DNA of 64,000 nt, from assembly GCA_023525975.1 (NCBI GenBank), contig CM042018.1, forward strand, positions 75,027,001-75,091,000. The letters are read 5' to 3'. Positions 11,630-22,707 of the stretch are shown here, one piece after another. The notes under the pieces are model-generated. The model made no database searches, had not been told where the DNA came from, and saw only the letters and a list, made by a program, of their open reading frames with translations. Position 1 is the first letter of the stretch. Every line of letters begins with the position of its first letter. A program made the position numbers and the translations under genes. Source of the DNA: Smallanthus sonchifolius. Taxonomy: Eukaryota; Streptophyta; Magnoliopsida; Asterales; Asteraceae.

Positions 11630-12388
11630 ATGTCGTCACATTCACACTCTGACCCCGTCTCTGACACTGAATAAAACGAGGAACTTTCCGCCTCACGTCC
11701 CAAAAATCGAATACAAATTCGTAGCTCCACACCACCTAATGTTGCCTTGGGAGAACCGCCTATCGTCTACCGAAAGAAAAGCGGAGGACCAGTTAAGGTG
11801 CAAAGTGCTAGGAAGAAGGTTCAACTTCCGCGCAAAAGGACTCTAGCAGCCCGTGACCCGAAAGACTTGGAGACCGGTGAAGAACCACCTAAGCAACGAC
11901 CCTGTTACCACCCTACTGTGGGAACTATCCGTTGGATGCCTCGAACTCTGGCACGATGGAGGGAGATGGAGAGCATCCCATCTACCTTTGAGCTCGGAGA
12001 GTCTTCCAACTCCCCAACACCCCTACCCCACACTGGCGAAGCCATGGAGCTCACAGTGCCTACATTAGTAGCACGCGTTCATACGCACGAGGAGCGTCTT
12101 GATGATCTCCTAGATGATATTCGGGCGCATGGGGATGTAGCCACGCGCTTACATCAAGGGCTCGGATCTCGAGTACAGACTTTGGAAGACAGCACTCGAG
12201 ACATACAAGATGCCACTGATTACCTCAAGTTAAGAGCTGACATGTACTGGCAGTTCACTGTTACGGTCCGAGACATGGTGGAGGCGCTGGAAGAAAGGAC
12301 TTTGGCTGCAGAATTTGTGGCGAGAGCTAGCTTTGTCATGGCAGGACTTGCCATGATGATTGGATTGTACTCCCACTTCTTCTTTTAA
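11630..12388 (+). pseudogene. Ty3-D ORFx, pre-gag ORF with C-terminal hydrophobic helix
   Basis: One frame from the ATG at 11630 to 12388 (252 codons), broken only by TAA at codon 15, so the uninterrupted part begins near 11675. The N-terminal half is Pro- and Arg/Lys-rich. Residues about 140-225 (from the first ATG) are a helical, coiled-coil-like stretch of alternating Leu/Val and charged residues. The last 20 residues are a hydrophobic segment (FVMAGLAMMIGLYSHFFF) ending at the stop, like a tail anchor. It lies between primer site and gag, in the same place as ORFx of Ty3-C and Ty3-A. No family recognised. Membrane attachment is an inference from hydrophobicity. Confidence 0.7.
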
Positions 12389-12642
12389 ACCTAGTACGGG
12401 CGGGTTGTGCCCGTAGTACATTATGTAGTTTAAAACTTCAGTACTGATGTGGTCGTGTGAACCCATCCCTTTTGTATCCTTGTCTTTTGGAACAATGTAC
12501 TATGTATGTTTTAACTATGTATGTAATGGTTTATGTTATAATGATGGTTGTTTACGTTGATGTTGTTGTATCCTTATGTCATGATCTATCATTATTTTAT
12601 ATAATGTTGTTTCTTTTTAATTGATATGTTAGAAAGAACGTC

Positions 12643-13184
12643 ATGGCGCCTAAGCGTAGGACAACCCGTAACACTACTGGTGACAACAACGAGACGATTT
12701 CCCCAAACGTGGAACAACTCTTAGCACAACGAGTAGCTGCTGCCATGGAGCAGTATGAGGCAAACCAAAATAGTGGAGGAGGAAACGGCAGCGGTACCGG
12801 CGGAGGAGGTGCAGGAGGTAGCGGTACAGCCGGAGGTTCCGGAGGTAATAGAATAAATAAGCCATAGCACATTGTCATGATCCGAATTAATGACGTTATG
12901 ACTTGTAATTCTACAGATGCTCCAAATAGGAAGTGCACCTACAAGGCCTTTCTATCTTGCAAACCCCGCAACTTCAATGGCACCGAGGGTGCAGTTGGGC
13001 TAATGAGATGGATAGAAAAGATGGAATCGGTGATTGATATTAGTGAATGCACCGCTGACTGCATGGTGAAATATTCTACATGCTCACTCACGGATAAAGC
13101 ATTAACCTGGTGGAATTCACAAGTAAAGACTTTGGGAAGGCAGACAACATATGAGTTGTCATGGGAAGACCTGAAGGCCATGAT
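12643..13184 (+). pseudogene. Ty3-D gag, N-terminal part
   Basis: Starts MAPKRRTTRN at 12643, followed by a Gly-rich low-complexity stretch. A TAG at 12865 interrupts the frame, which then continues in phase through the retrotransposon gag domain, including the ALTWWNSQ motif typical of gypsy gags near 13105-13130. The sequence is cut at 13185 by the Sire-2 LTR. The capsid remainder and zinc knuckles are missing. A 254-base gap without ORF separates it from ORFx. Confidence 0.85.
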
Positions 13185-13727
13185 TGTAGGTCCCTTCGTG
13201 TGTGTCGGATCGTCACATGCAAGTGGTCTACTAGTCAAACCGGGTTGCGGAATACCCGTGACTAGGTGGAGAGTCTTACTAAAAAAAGTAAACCAAACAC
13301 GAGAGTCACAATAAACGTTCTTTGTATTATAAATACTCGACGGTTACAGAGAGAATACAAGCTGCGTACTTAGCAGAACTGAGTTCGTCTAAACAAATGT
13401 TCCTGCGTCCTTAGCCTCTGTGAACCTATCCTATTTATACAGACCTGATGCCTGCGCACTTAGCAAGTGCGCAGGACCAATTGCTCTTGCGTACTTAGCA
13501 AGTACGCATGGGTCTTCTTACGTACTTGCTAAGTACGCATGAGCTTTCTCCTGCGCACTTGTAAGTGCGCAAAACACTTAACAGAAACACAACATACATT
13601 ATGTAAAAGTAAATACAACTCGATAAACCATTACATAATGACTCATAAATACAAAGACAAATTACAGACATTAGACATACTACCTAAGACTCTATCCAGA
13701 GTGTTGTCACAGGAAAGTGCATCAACA
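13185..13727 (-). repeat. Sire-2 3' LTR
   Basis: 543 bases; reversed, it starts TGTTGATGC and ends CCTACA and aligns along its whole length with the Sire-1 LTRs, including palindromes (13445-13575) and a TATA box (13432-13439). Bordered by a purine tract (AAGGGGGAGTT on the minus strand). Confidence 0.92.
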
Positions 13728-13772
13728 AACTCCCCCTTAACAACAGCTCGGGATCTTCATCGTCTTCAGTCT

Positions 13773-16700
13773 TCACAGCATCTGCTCCTTAGCTTCCATC
13801 TTCTTTTTGTAATCAAGACAGAACTTGATCAACTTGTTGTATTTGGCAGAGAGAAGCTTCGTCCATTCGTCAGTGTGGATGCAGTACTTGTCGGCTAGTA
13901 CCTCCAGATCGTTCACAGAAAAGTTGATGAAGCAGACTTCATCAAATATCCTGATCACTTCCTTTGGCACCATATTTCCACTTTCTGACTTACCTTTACT
14001 CATTACCACAGCCTCGCCTGTTTTTGGATCAACGTACCAGTACCACATGTCACCAAGAATATCCTGAGGCAACTTGCTCAGGGGAATCTTAGTTTCACAT
14101 CGCACTGGCTTGTATACCAATCTCTTTATGGGCTTCTTAGTCACAGGATGCACAGCGTGCTTATCCTTGACTCTTCTGGGCACCTGAGGCTTGAGGTATT
14201 CAAAGTTCCCTGATCTTGCTTCCCGCTGTAGTGTTACCCACAAACCCATTGCTACTGCATTATTCGAGTGACTTAGCAGATCACAGTTTGCAAGGTTAAC
14301 TAGGTCGTACTTGGGCAAAGAGTTGAACGCCTCACTGGTGGGTTTCAAGTATTGAACCCCCCAGATCTTTTGATGGTGACCAGCTGCTTGTCCTCCTCGT
14401 ACCTAACAGCTAAGATCATACCTGTCGCTCCGTGCTTGTCTGTGATAGACGTCTTTTGCCACACGGGAGCTGGACCCTTTGTAGATGCAGAAGGCATGTC
14501 TTTCTCTTTTGGTGCCTCGGGGTCCACAGGTGTAGGGTCGACTGGGGAGGCTTCAGTTGTAGCTTCAACATTACTTGCCATGTCAACTGAGCCTGTGTCT
14601 GTTTCGAGCAGAGATTCGAGAGATGGTATTTCAAAGATCTCACCATCCTCTAACTCGTACTCTAGTTCCCCGTCGCCCTTAGGAATCTCGATTATCACAT
14701 CATCATCATCATCGTTCCATTCATCACCAGAGTCGATCTCTCCTTCTTCCAGATTAAGGAGAGCATCGATCTGTGCTTCTTTAGAATAGTCAGGCTCGAG
14801 ATAGAGAATCTCATCAGCCACTGACTTCCCTTTGTCACCGCCACCACCACCTGAGGTATCACCACCCTCTTGCTGAGTAGACTCCCCCTCAGCCAATGGA
14901 ACAGAAGAGATGGGCACAATCGCGAAAGCTAGGTGCTCACCTCCACTAGGACCGACTTCAGGATCCTTGTCTTTATCATCATCCTTAGTCAGATCGACTG
15001 GATGACAAGACTCGGCACCGGTGGATTTCTTTTCTTTGTCTTTGTCTTTCTCTTTCTCTTTCTCTTTCTATGTCTCCTTCTCCCCCTGAGCACCTAGCTT
15101 CACGGTCAGTTCACCAACTAATTTGACCATCGCTGCGTGCTCTTTTCTCTGCAAGTCCATCCTCTTCTCCAGTGAAGTTCTGTGGCCTAAAATCATTTCG
15201 TTAGTCTTCATTAACAGTTCATTCTGTGCCATGACATTCTTCAACTGTTCATCAGTCCCCGTTCTCTGGCTACGCAGAATCTTAACTTCATCCGCCAGAG
15301 AGTTTATCTGTGCTTGTTGAGCATCAGAATCCTCTTTTGACTTTTGAATAGTCTTCAACAAGCCAGCAACTTGGGTTTCTAGCACATCGATCCTAGCTTC
15401 ATTTGGATCCGGATGCCTAGATGATGAGGCTTCGGCCATGTGGATGGGGGAAGATAAGATCGTGTCAAAGTCGAACCCCTGTGAGAAATCACCGTAGTTA
15501 AAGGGTTGACCTGACGGCTCTTTGGTGGGTGTTGGGATGTGGGATGTAATGATGGGAGTTATGGTTGGGGTGATGGTGACTGACTCTGTGAAAAGTGGAG
15601 CAGTCACCGTCACCTGGACGGTTGGAGTAGGGAGGGTCACCGTCACAGGAATCACCTCTGTGACCGCCGTGACTGCCACATCTGCATGTACCAGTGGCCT
15701 TCTCCTTCTTCTAAAAAGTTGCCGTGCTGGCGTGGTAGATTCTGACTCTGGACGGGCAGCTTCAACTTGTACTGGCTGCACAGTCGGAATCTCTTCAACC
15801 CTGGGGATAGCAACCTCTTGCCTATCGCCCCTTTTCTTGTTGGCTTTCTCTTACCTTCGTCTTTGTAGAGCAGCGTCAGAGTCGGAAGCCGGCTCATATT
15901 CGCTGCTCGAGCTTTGTCGTTTTCTTTTTGAAGACGACTCAGGCAGGGTTACCTGTGCCGACCTTCTCGGATGTGCCTGTGATGGTGCGTCATCGGAATC
16001 AGAAGAATCTGATTCTGTTGCCTCTGAATCGGATTCCTCAGCACCACCAACATCACCTTCATCATCACCTTCATCATCCTCATTCTCTTCATCTTGTTCT
16101 TCATCAGAGTGATCACTCATCTCTGGTCCCGAGTTGGGACTATACCAGTTCCAGTCCTCCGGAGCGACGTATGCTTCATTAATCAGGTGGCCGAAGAGTT
16201 CATTATGCTCAGGGGTAGGTTCTACACTGCCTGGCTTTAGAAATTGTGCAAAGACTCTCTTGTCCACCCTTTTTACCTGCAGTCTCTCCCCGATAGCACG
16301 CAGATTTGGCAATGCATCATCGATCAGTAGTTGCACAAACCTCGGGTATAAAAGGAACCTAAACCTCTCTGCTGTATTTATCTGGTCATTAATTGCTTTG
16401 AAAATATAGCTAGAGAAGTTGTAGCCCCGATTGAGAGACAGGCCCACCATGGCCGCTGCTAGGTCATGACCCATGGCATCTTTCCCTGCTTTCCTGGATG
16501 AGATGCACACGATCATGATGTGGGCAAAGTAACGCCATTGATCCAATACCCACATCTTCTTGTAGGAAGCATAGTCCCTTGTCCCGACATATCCCATTTT
16601 GTGCCTCCAACACCCATCCACATAGTAATCTGGATAGGATGTCGGGTCGGTTGCAAGGTCTCCAAACTGCAATACTCTCCTTATTGTATCATCGGAGATA

Positions 16701-16942
16701 GCAATAGCCCGACCATCAACGGTAGTTCTTATGACATTCGGGGATACCGTGCAATCGTGCTCTGCAGTCTCCCAGAATTGCTCCAGGTAAGGTCTTGAGA
16801 CTGTTGGGTTTGCTGAGATTGCATAACTTATTCTTAATCTGTTGAGAAAATCCACAATCTCCCTGTATTGCAAGGCTGCGCCTTTCCATTCTGGTTCGGT
16901 GTTAGCCACTAGGTTGAATTCGTCAGTGAATGCATGAGCCAT
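13773..16942 (-). pseudogene. Sire-2 ORF3 (post-pol ORF, broken)
   Basis: Homologue of the Sire-1 ORF3 (26528-29720). The start at 16942 is placed by the matching ATGGCTC start in Sire-1. An acceptor-like TCTGTTTGCAG ends four bases before it. Regions in order: conserved N-terminal domain of about 300 residues, acidic Asp/Glu/Ser block, Pro/Thr-rich stretch, coiled coil (about 15,410-15,090), charged repeats, acidic stretch, and a conserved C-terminal domain with the WYWYVDPKTGEAV motif. Breaks: TAA at 15851, TAG at 15068, one base lost near 14355. No signal peptide or membrane segment visible. Role unknown; this position is called env-like in other Sireviruses, but nothing here looks like a glycoprotein. 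Confidence 0.8.
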
Positions 16943-19296
16943 AGCCTGCAAACAGACACAGAAAACATATTCAGAACAACTTATAACACTGGAAGTAGAC
17001 ACACATGACACAGTATAGTAGTTACACTTTGAAAAAATCTTCAGACTTAGAAAAAATTTCTAAGTGTTGGTCCTGCGCACTTAGCAAGTGCGCAGGTTTT
17101 TCCTCTTGCGTACTTAATAAGTACGTAAGAATTACTTCTTGCGTACTTGCTAAGTGCGCAAGAACAACCCTTAGCAAAAAAAATTCAGAATTTTAAAATC
17201 GTTCAAAGCGTGGGTTGATTAGGTCGCCACTAGGTCGGAATCAGGGATTCCAACCTATGGTACCATTATTAACACCACAAAACACTACACTACGAGCAAT
17301 TTTGACCTAGGTCAGTCGAACGACCCACTGACTGTTCAACTTCAATCGACGGATCAGACGATGACTAAGAGAATGAATAGAGGATCGATTAGGCGTGTAC
17401 TAGCAAATTAATGTCAATAAGTTACCCAAACAACCCCAGATTATCCCAAAATTTTTTTAGTCGGATTTAACAAAAAAAAAATAAAAAAATAAAAAAATTC
17501 TAGGTCAGAAACACGGTCCAAATGTCATGAATCTACGGTTGGAATCGGTCTATAATCTTACCAAGGAGATGAAATAGGATGATGAAAATATTGACGAGAT
17601 GAAAAGAGGGTTTTAACACACTCGATTTTTGAGAGTAAAGTTGCAAGGGGGGAACTTTGGGTCTGAAAGTGTAAGTCTGAGAAAAGTTCTAAGTGTCAGA
17701 TTTATACCCCCACTCAATGTTCGTGCGTACTTGTTAAGTGCGCACGAGTTAACTCTTGCGTACGTAACAAGTGCGCAAGAATTAACTCTTGCGTACGTAA
17801 CAAGTGTAAGTCTGAGAAAAGTTCTAAGTGTCAGATTTATACCCCCACTCAATGTTCGTGCGTACTTGTTAAGTGCGCACGAGTTAACTCTTGCGTACGT
17901 AACAAGTGCGCAAGGCTTAACTCTTGCGTACTTGTTAAGTGCGCAAGTGTTACTTCGTGCGTACTTGACAAGTGCGCACAACCCTTAAGTGCGCAATTTA
18001 CAACTCAGAATTTATGAAGATTTTCAAGTCAAATAACGAACAAGATAAAAATATTCAACCAAGAGGATTCAAATACAATTCATGAAGGTTAAACATAAAA
18101 TATTTTTTTTTGGCCTTTTCTGATTAAACTTGAACAATGCAGAAACTTAAAAACTTAAAATCTTTTTGTTCTTTTCAAGATAGATATATACAATCATTTA
18201 CACAAGCTATTTTTGATCAAAGACACGAGCAAAGGATCATATCAGGCTATCTTTTAGCAAAAACGATACAAAATAAACATCAAAGAATATGGGATCATGT
18301 CATGTATTACTCTTTATTCATACGTAATAAGCACATAAACAAGTAATTCAAATTGACAATATTATAAGATTTGAAACTATAAGCATCTTTGTATCACGTT
18401 CTTGAGTATTAAGGTATTAATTATAAGATATACAACGTGTACCCCACTGATATGCTATGATATTTTGCACTATCTTCAAGGCATCTAAGATTTTTCCAAT
18501 GATTTTCTTAATTTTCAGAATGAAGTTACATCAATTAGCACAGAAAAATCAAGCAAAATCCATAAGGATTATCAGGAATCAAAAGATTCAGAATCGAGTG
18601 ATTCTTTTGTCTTGGTTTCACGTGATTTTCTTCTTTGAATATCGGTATGATGATTCGGGATAATGAACATGGTGTTTGATTATAAGGTAAGGGGATCCAA
18701 CTTTTATCTGGATTTGATTTCAAGGGTGAATACATGCTCAACGGTTAATGCAGGGACATGTCTTGATTCAATCTCTCCTTGCATACTTGTGAGTATGGGC
18801 AGTGAGATGAACCGCATTAATTGTGCTAACAACATAACCCGAAACTGATCTCAAAAGAAAATTATTGTCAAAATCTAACATCCTTTATCTGATAGTGATC
18901 TTTTCTAATCTTTTACTCACACACGCTTGCAAACATGGGTTCAAATCACAGTTGTAATTTAGATTTAGTTTCCACACTACTAGTGATTTAAAGACGCATA
19001 CAGCCTACTGACAATTCAAATTACTTGTAAATTAACAGATTAAAAACATAACAATTTTTTAAACAGATAAGTAAGCATGACGCAATCATTTCCCATATGA
19101 GCAGTCTATGAAGTTTAGATCATTTCTGATGTACTATCATTTTCTCTTTTCTCAAGTTAACTTTGAAATTTTCTCCATTTTCTATATTTTTTTTATTTTT
19201 GTAAAATATTTTAAAACTAAAAGAACTATACAGAAAATTTAAAAGAATTGAAAATTTAACTTCCATGAATTGAAATGATTTAAGAAAACTTAGTTT
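16943..19296 (-). repeat. Sire-2 pol-ORF3 spacer with palindromes and a tandem duplication
   Basis: Non-coding. Palindromes of the GCGTACTT/AAGTACGC family occur at 17070-17170 and 17725-17995. Within the second cluster about 105-135 bases are repeated with a shift of 135 (17671 and 17806). The stretch 18000-19260 is AT-rich and without recognisable content. The counterpart in Sire-1 is 25952-26527. Confidence 0.8.
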
Positions 19297-22200
19297 TCAC
19301 TCAGGATTGAACATTCCTATCAAGTTGACAAGATGCTCAAAACGGGATCGATCAAATGCCTTTGTGAAAAGGTCAGCAAGATTGTCATCCGTGTGAACTT
19401 TTACAAGTTCAATTAAATGCTTTTCAGCACAATCACGGATGAAATGATGGCGAATCTCTATATGTTTAGTTTTGGAATGTTTCACCGGGTTATTTGTGAT
19501 GGACATGGTGGCATTGTTGTCAATGAATAGAGGAGTTCCAGTGAAGTTTAAGTCGTAGTCTCTCAGCTGCTGCTGAATCCACAGTATCTGAGAACAACCG
19601 CTCGCTGTAGCAATGTATTCTGCTTTACAAGTTGAGACAGAAACCGTTGACTGCTTCTTGCACTGCCAGGAGACCAGCCTGTCTCCTAAGAATTGACATC
19701 CACCAGAAGTTGACTTTCTGTCAAGGTTACAACCGCCATAATCTGAATCAGTGTAGGCTTTGAAGTCGAATGACTGCTGCTTAGAGTACCAAAGACCTAA
19801 TCGGGGTTTCCCTTTCAGATATCTGAAAATTCTCTTCACAGCTATCATATGTGACTCCTTTGGTTGAGACTGAAACCTTGAGCACAAACATATAGCAAAC
19901 ATTATATCGGGTCTTGAAGCTGTGAGATACATAAGTGATCCGATCATCCCACGGTACAACCTGCTGTCCACATCCTTTCCATCTCTGTCGGGATGCAAAC
20001 CATGATTGACTGGGATTGGTGTGCCATAAGGAGTGCTATCACTCATCTTGTATTTTGACAAGATGTCCTGCACGTACTTAGTTTGATGTAGATAAATACC
20101 ATTCTCTCTTTGACTGACTTGCAGACCTAGAAAGAATGACAGTTCACCCATATTGCTCATTTCAAACTTGGACTTCATCACCTTCTCGAATTCCCTACAC
20201 TTCCCTTCATTGGTCGACCCAAAGATAATGTCGTCGACATATACTTGCACAAGAAGAATGTCACCTCCTGCTTTCCGTATGAAGAGAGTCGAGTCAATCT
20301 GTCCACGGTCGAAACCATTAGATAGTAAATGCTTAGGTAATGTCTCATACCATGCCCGCGGTGCTTGATGAAGACCATAAAGTGCTTTGTCGAGCTTGTA
20401 CACTTTATTGATATTATGCGGATCTTCAAAACTGGGAGGTTGAGTGACATAGACTTCTTCATGCACCTTACCATAAAGGAAAGCACTCTTCACATCAAGT
20501 TGATAGACCTTGAAGCCGACATATGTGGCATAAGCCAAGAACAGTCAAATGGCCTCAATTCTAGCAACTGGGGCATATACTTCATTGTAATCCAAGCCCT
20601 CTTGTTGATAAAAACCCTGAACAACCAACCTTGCTTTGTTCTTCACAACTACATGACGATCATCCGTCTTGCATTTGAACACCCATCTGGTACCAATTGG
20701 CTGAAAGCCTTTTGGCAAGTCAACTAAATCCCACACGTGCAACTTTTGGAATTGAGACAGTTCATCTTGCATCGCGTCAATCCAGCAGTTGTCAGTGAGA
20801 GCCTCCTTCACATTCTTCGACTCTAACTGGGACACGAATGCAGCATGTAGACATGTTTCCATGACACCAGTGTCAAATATCTCTGTGTAAAGACTGGTGT
20901 TCTCAGTGATGGTTCTATGACGAGTCTGAACACTGGCATAATCGATTGGATGAAGATTCCTATGGATGATTCCTATGCACCCTCGTCTCCGGTACAATCG
21001 GTTCTTGAATTTCTGGATCTAGATTCGTGCTTAACTCCCCCATTTCCTGTGTTCCAGAGGAGGAAGATTCAATGTTTATTGGATCAGCTGGAGCTTCATT
21101 TCCTACAGTTGTGTTAGGATTGGCTGGAGCATCATCTCTATCAACAAGAACATCTTCACTGTCATTACTGTCATGAGTTCCAGATGCAGATGCAGCATTG
21201 GAATCAGGAGTTATAATTGGTGCAGTAGCACAAGTAGAAAAGCTGGAGTCATTGTCGCCACGCAATAAATCATAAACATTTGCAGCGTCTTCTGCAGATA
21301 AGTCAGGAAGATTGAAAGACTTGAATAGCGCATCATAATCAAAACCCCAAGCTGGACCTTTTGGTTCTGGTGGAGTGCTGTGTTTACTACAGTCCACTTC
21401 AAACCATTCCTCGACAGTACGAGTTCCTATGTTGTACACTCTCTTGCAGGGCGAATTGGCAACATATCCTAAGAAGATGCCTTCCACCGCTTTCGCATGA
21501 AATTTAGACAGACGGTCTTTATACTGTAGCAACAAGGAATAAGGACTACCAAAAGGAACTAGGTAATCAAGATTGGGAAGTCGATTGTTGATCAACTCAT
21601 AACATGTCTTGTTGTGCCTTTTCACAACCAGAACCCTGTTTAAGACGAGACAAGCTGTATTAACTGCTTCTGCCCAGAAAGTGACAGGAAGCTTTGCATC
21701 TGACAGCATAGTCTTTGCAGTCTCGATCAGTGTTCTGTTCTTCCGTTCAGCAACTCCATTCTGCTGAGGTGTGTACGGCGCGCTGAATTCGTGACGGATC
21801 CCTCTCTTGAGACAGAAAAGTTCCATCAAATTATTCTTGAACTCAGTTCCGTTGTCACTCCTTATTCTTCTAACTTTTAGCTTGCAAAGAGATTCCAAGC
21901 TCAGGATCAGGTATTGAAGAATATCAGCAGTCTCGTCTTTTGTACCTAAAAAATGCACCCAAGAAAAACGTGAGAAATCATCAGTTACAACTAGACAGAA
22001 CGACTTACCTCCAATACTCCTGATACTTATGGGGCCAAACAGATCCATGTGTAATAGCTCCAAAGGGGTATCGATAGAGTTTTGGAGCTTGGGCTTGTGA
22101 GATTTCCGTTGCTGTTTGCCCTTTTTACACGACATACAGTCATCTGCAACGGTAAACCTCAACTTAGGAACCCCGGTTACCAAACCGTTTCGGACAAGAT

Positions 22201-22702
22201 GATTCATTTTACAATAAGAAATATGTCCGAGTTTCCTATGCCACAAGATGGAGTCAAGTTCTGTCGCTTTTGTAAGCAAACAAGTAGCAACTGATGAGGT
22301 GGTTGTTGCCACGCTCATATCGATCTGATAAGTGTCGTTTGATCTTGGTGCTCTCATCAGAATCCAGTCTTCGGGAACCTCAAAACCGGGTTTGAGAATC
22401 AGGCATTCTGATTTGTCAAACATCACCGAGTACTCCTTATCACACATTTAGGAGACACTCAACAGGTTATGCTTCAGCTGCTCGCAGAAGTTGACATTGT
22501 CAAAGCTGACACAACCGTTCGAAACCACGCCTTGACACGTGATACTGCCGCCTTTTTCTCCGGCAAAGGTCACATAGCCGCCTCTGAATGGTTTAACGTC
22601 TTGAAGCAAGGCCATGTTTCCTGTCATGTGCCGGGAGCATCCACTATCTACATACCAACGGTTAGAGATAGTACCCTTCGGACGTCCCTGCACGAGTAAC
22701 AA
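19297..22702 (-). pseudogene. Sire-2 pol: protease, integrase, RT, RNase H (broken)
   Basis: Copia-order pol. Protease active site DSGCSRHMTG (near 22,640); integrase zinc finger with paired His (LWHRKLGH) and Cys (CMSC), catalytic Asp in LLHMDLFGP and RSDNGTEF and Glu in NGVAERKNR; RT with QLDVKSAFLYG and YVDDIIFGS; RNase H with YTDSDYGG and ending at 19297. The frame is -1 relative to gag and opens just after the gag stop. Breaks: TAA at 22448 between protease and integrase, a 13-bp tandem duplication with frameshift at 20953-20978, TGA at 20545. Stops of the TGA/TAA kind suggest C-to-T decay. Confidence 0.9.
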
Positions 22703-22707
22703 AAGAA

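Larger units (their letters stand above)
9425..13184 (+). mobile_element. Ty3-D, gypsy element inserted after Sire-1 gag, 3'-truncated
   Basis: Starts at 9425 with TGTGACACCCG, interrupting Sire-1 sequence that reads on in Sire-2 (minus strand near 22,660). Contains a complete 5' LTR (9425-11483), primer site, ORFx and the first part of gag, then is cut by Sire-2 at 13185. Its pol and 3' LTR were removed by the deletion ending near 25951, so no TSD partner survives. The left flank is gctgg. Confidence 0.85.

Noticed and set aside
13773..16942. Envelope glycoprotein call for ORF3
   Set aside because: No signal peptide, membrane helix or Cys-rich ectodomain can be seen.
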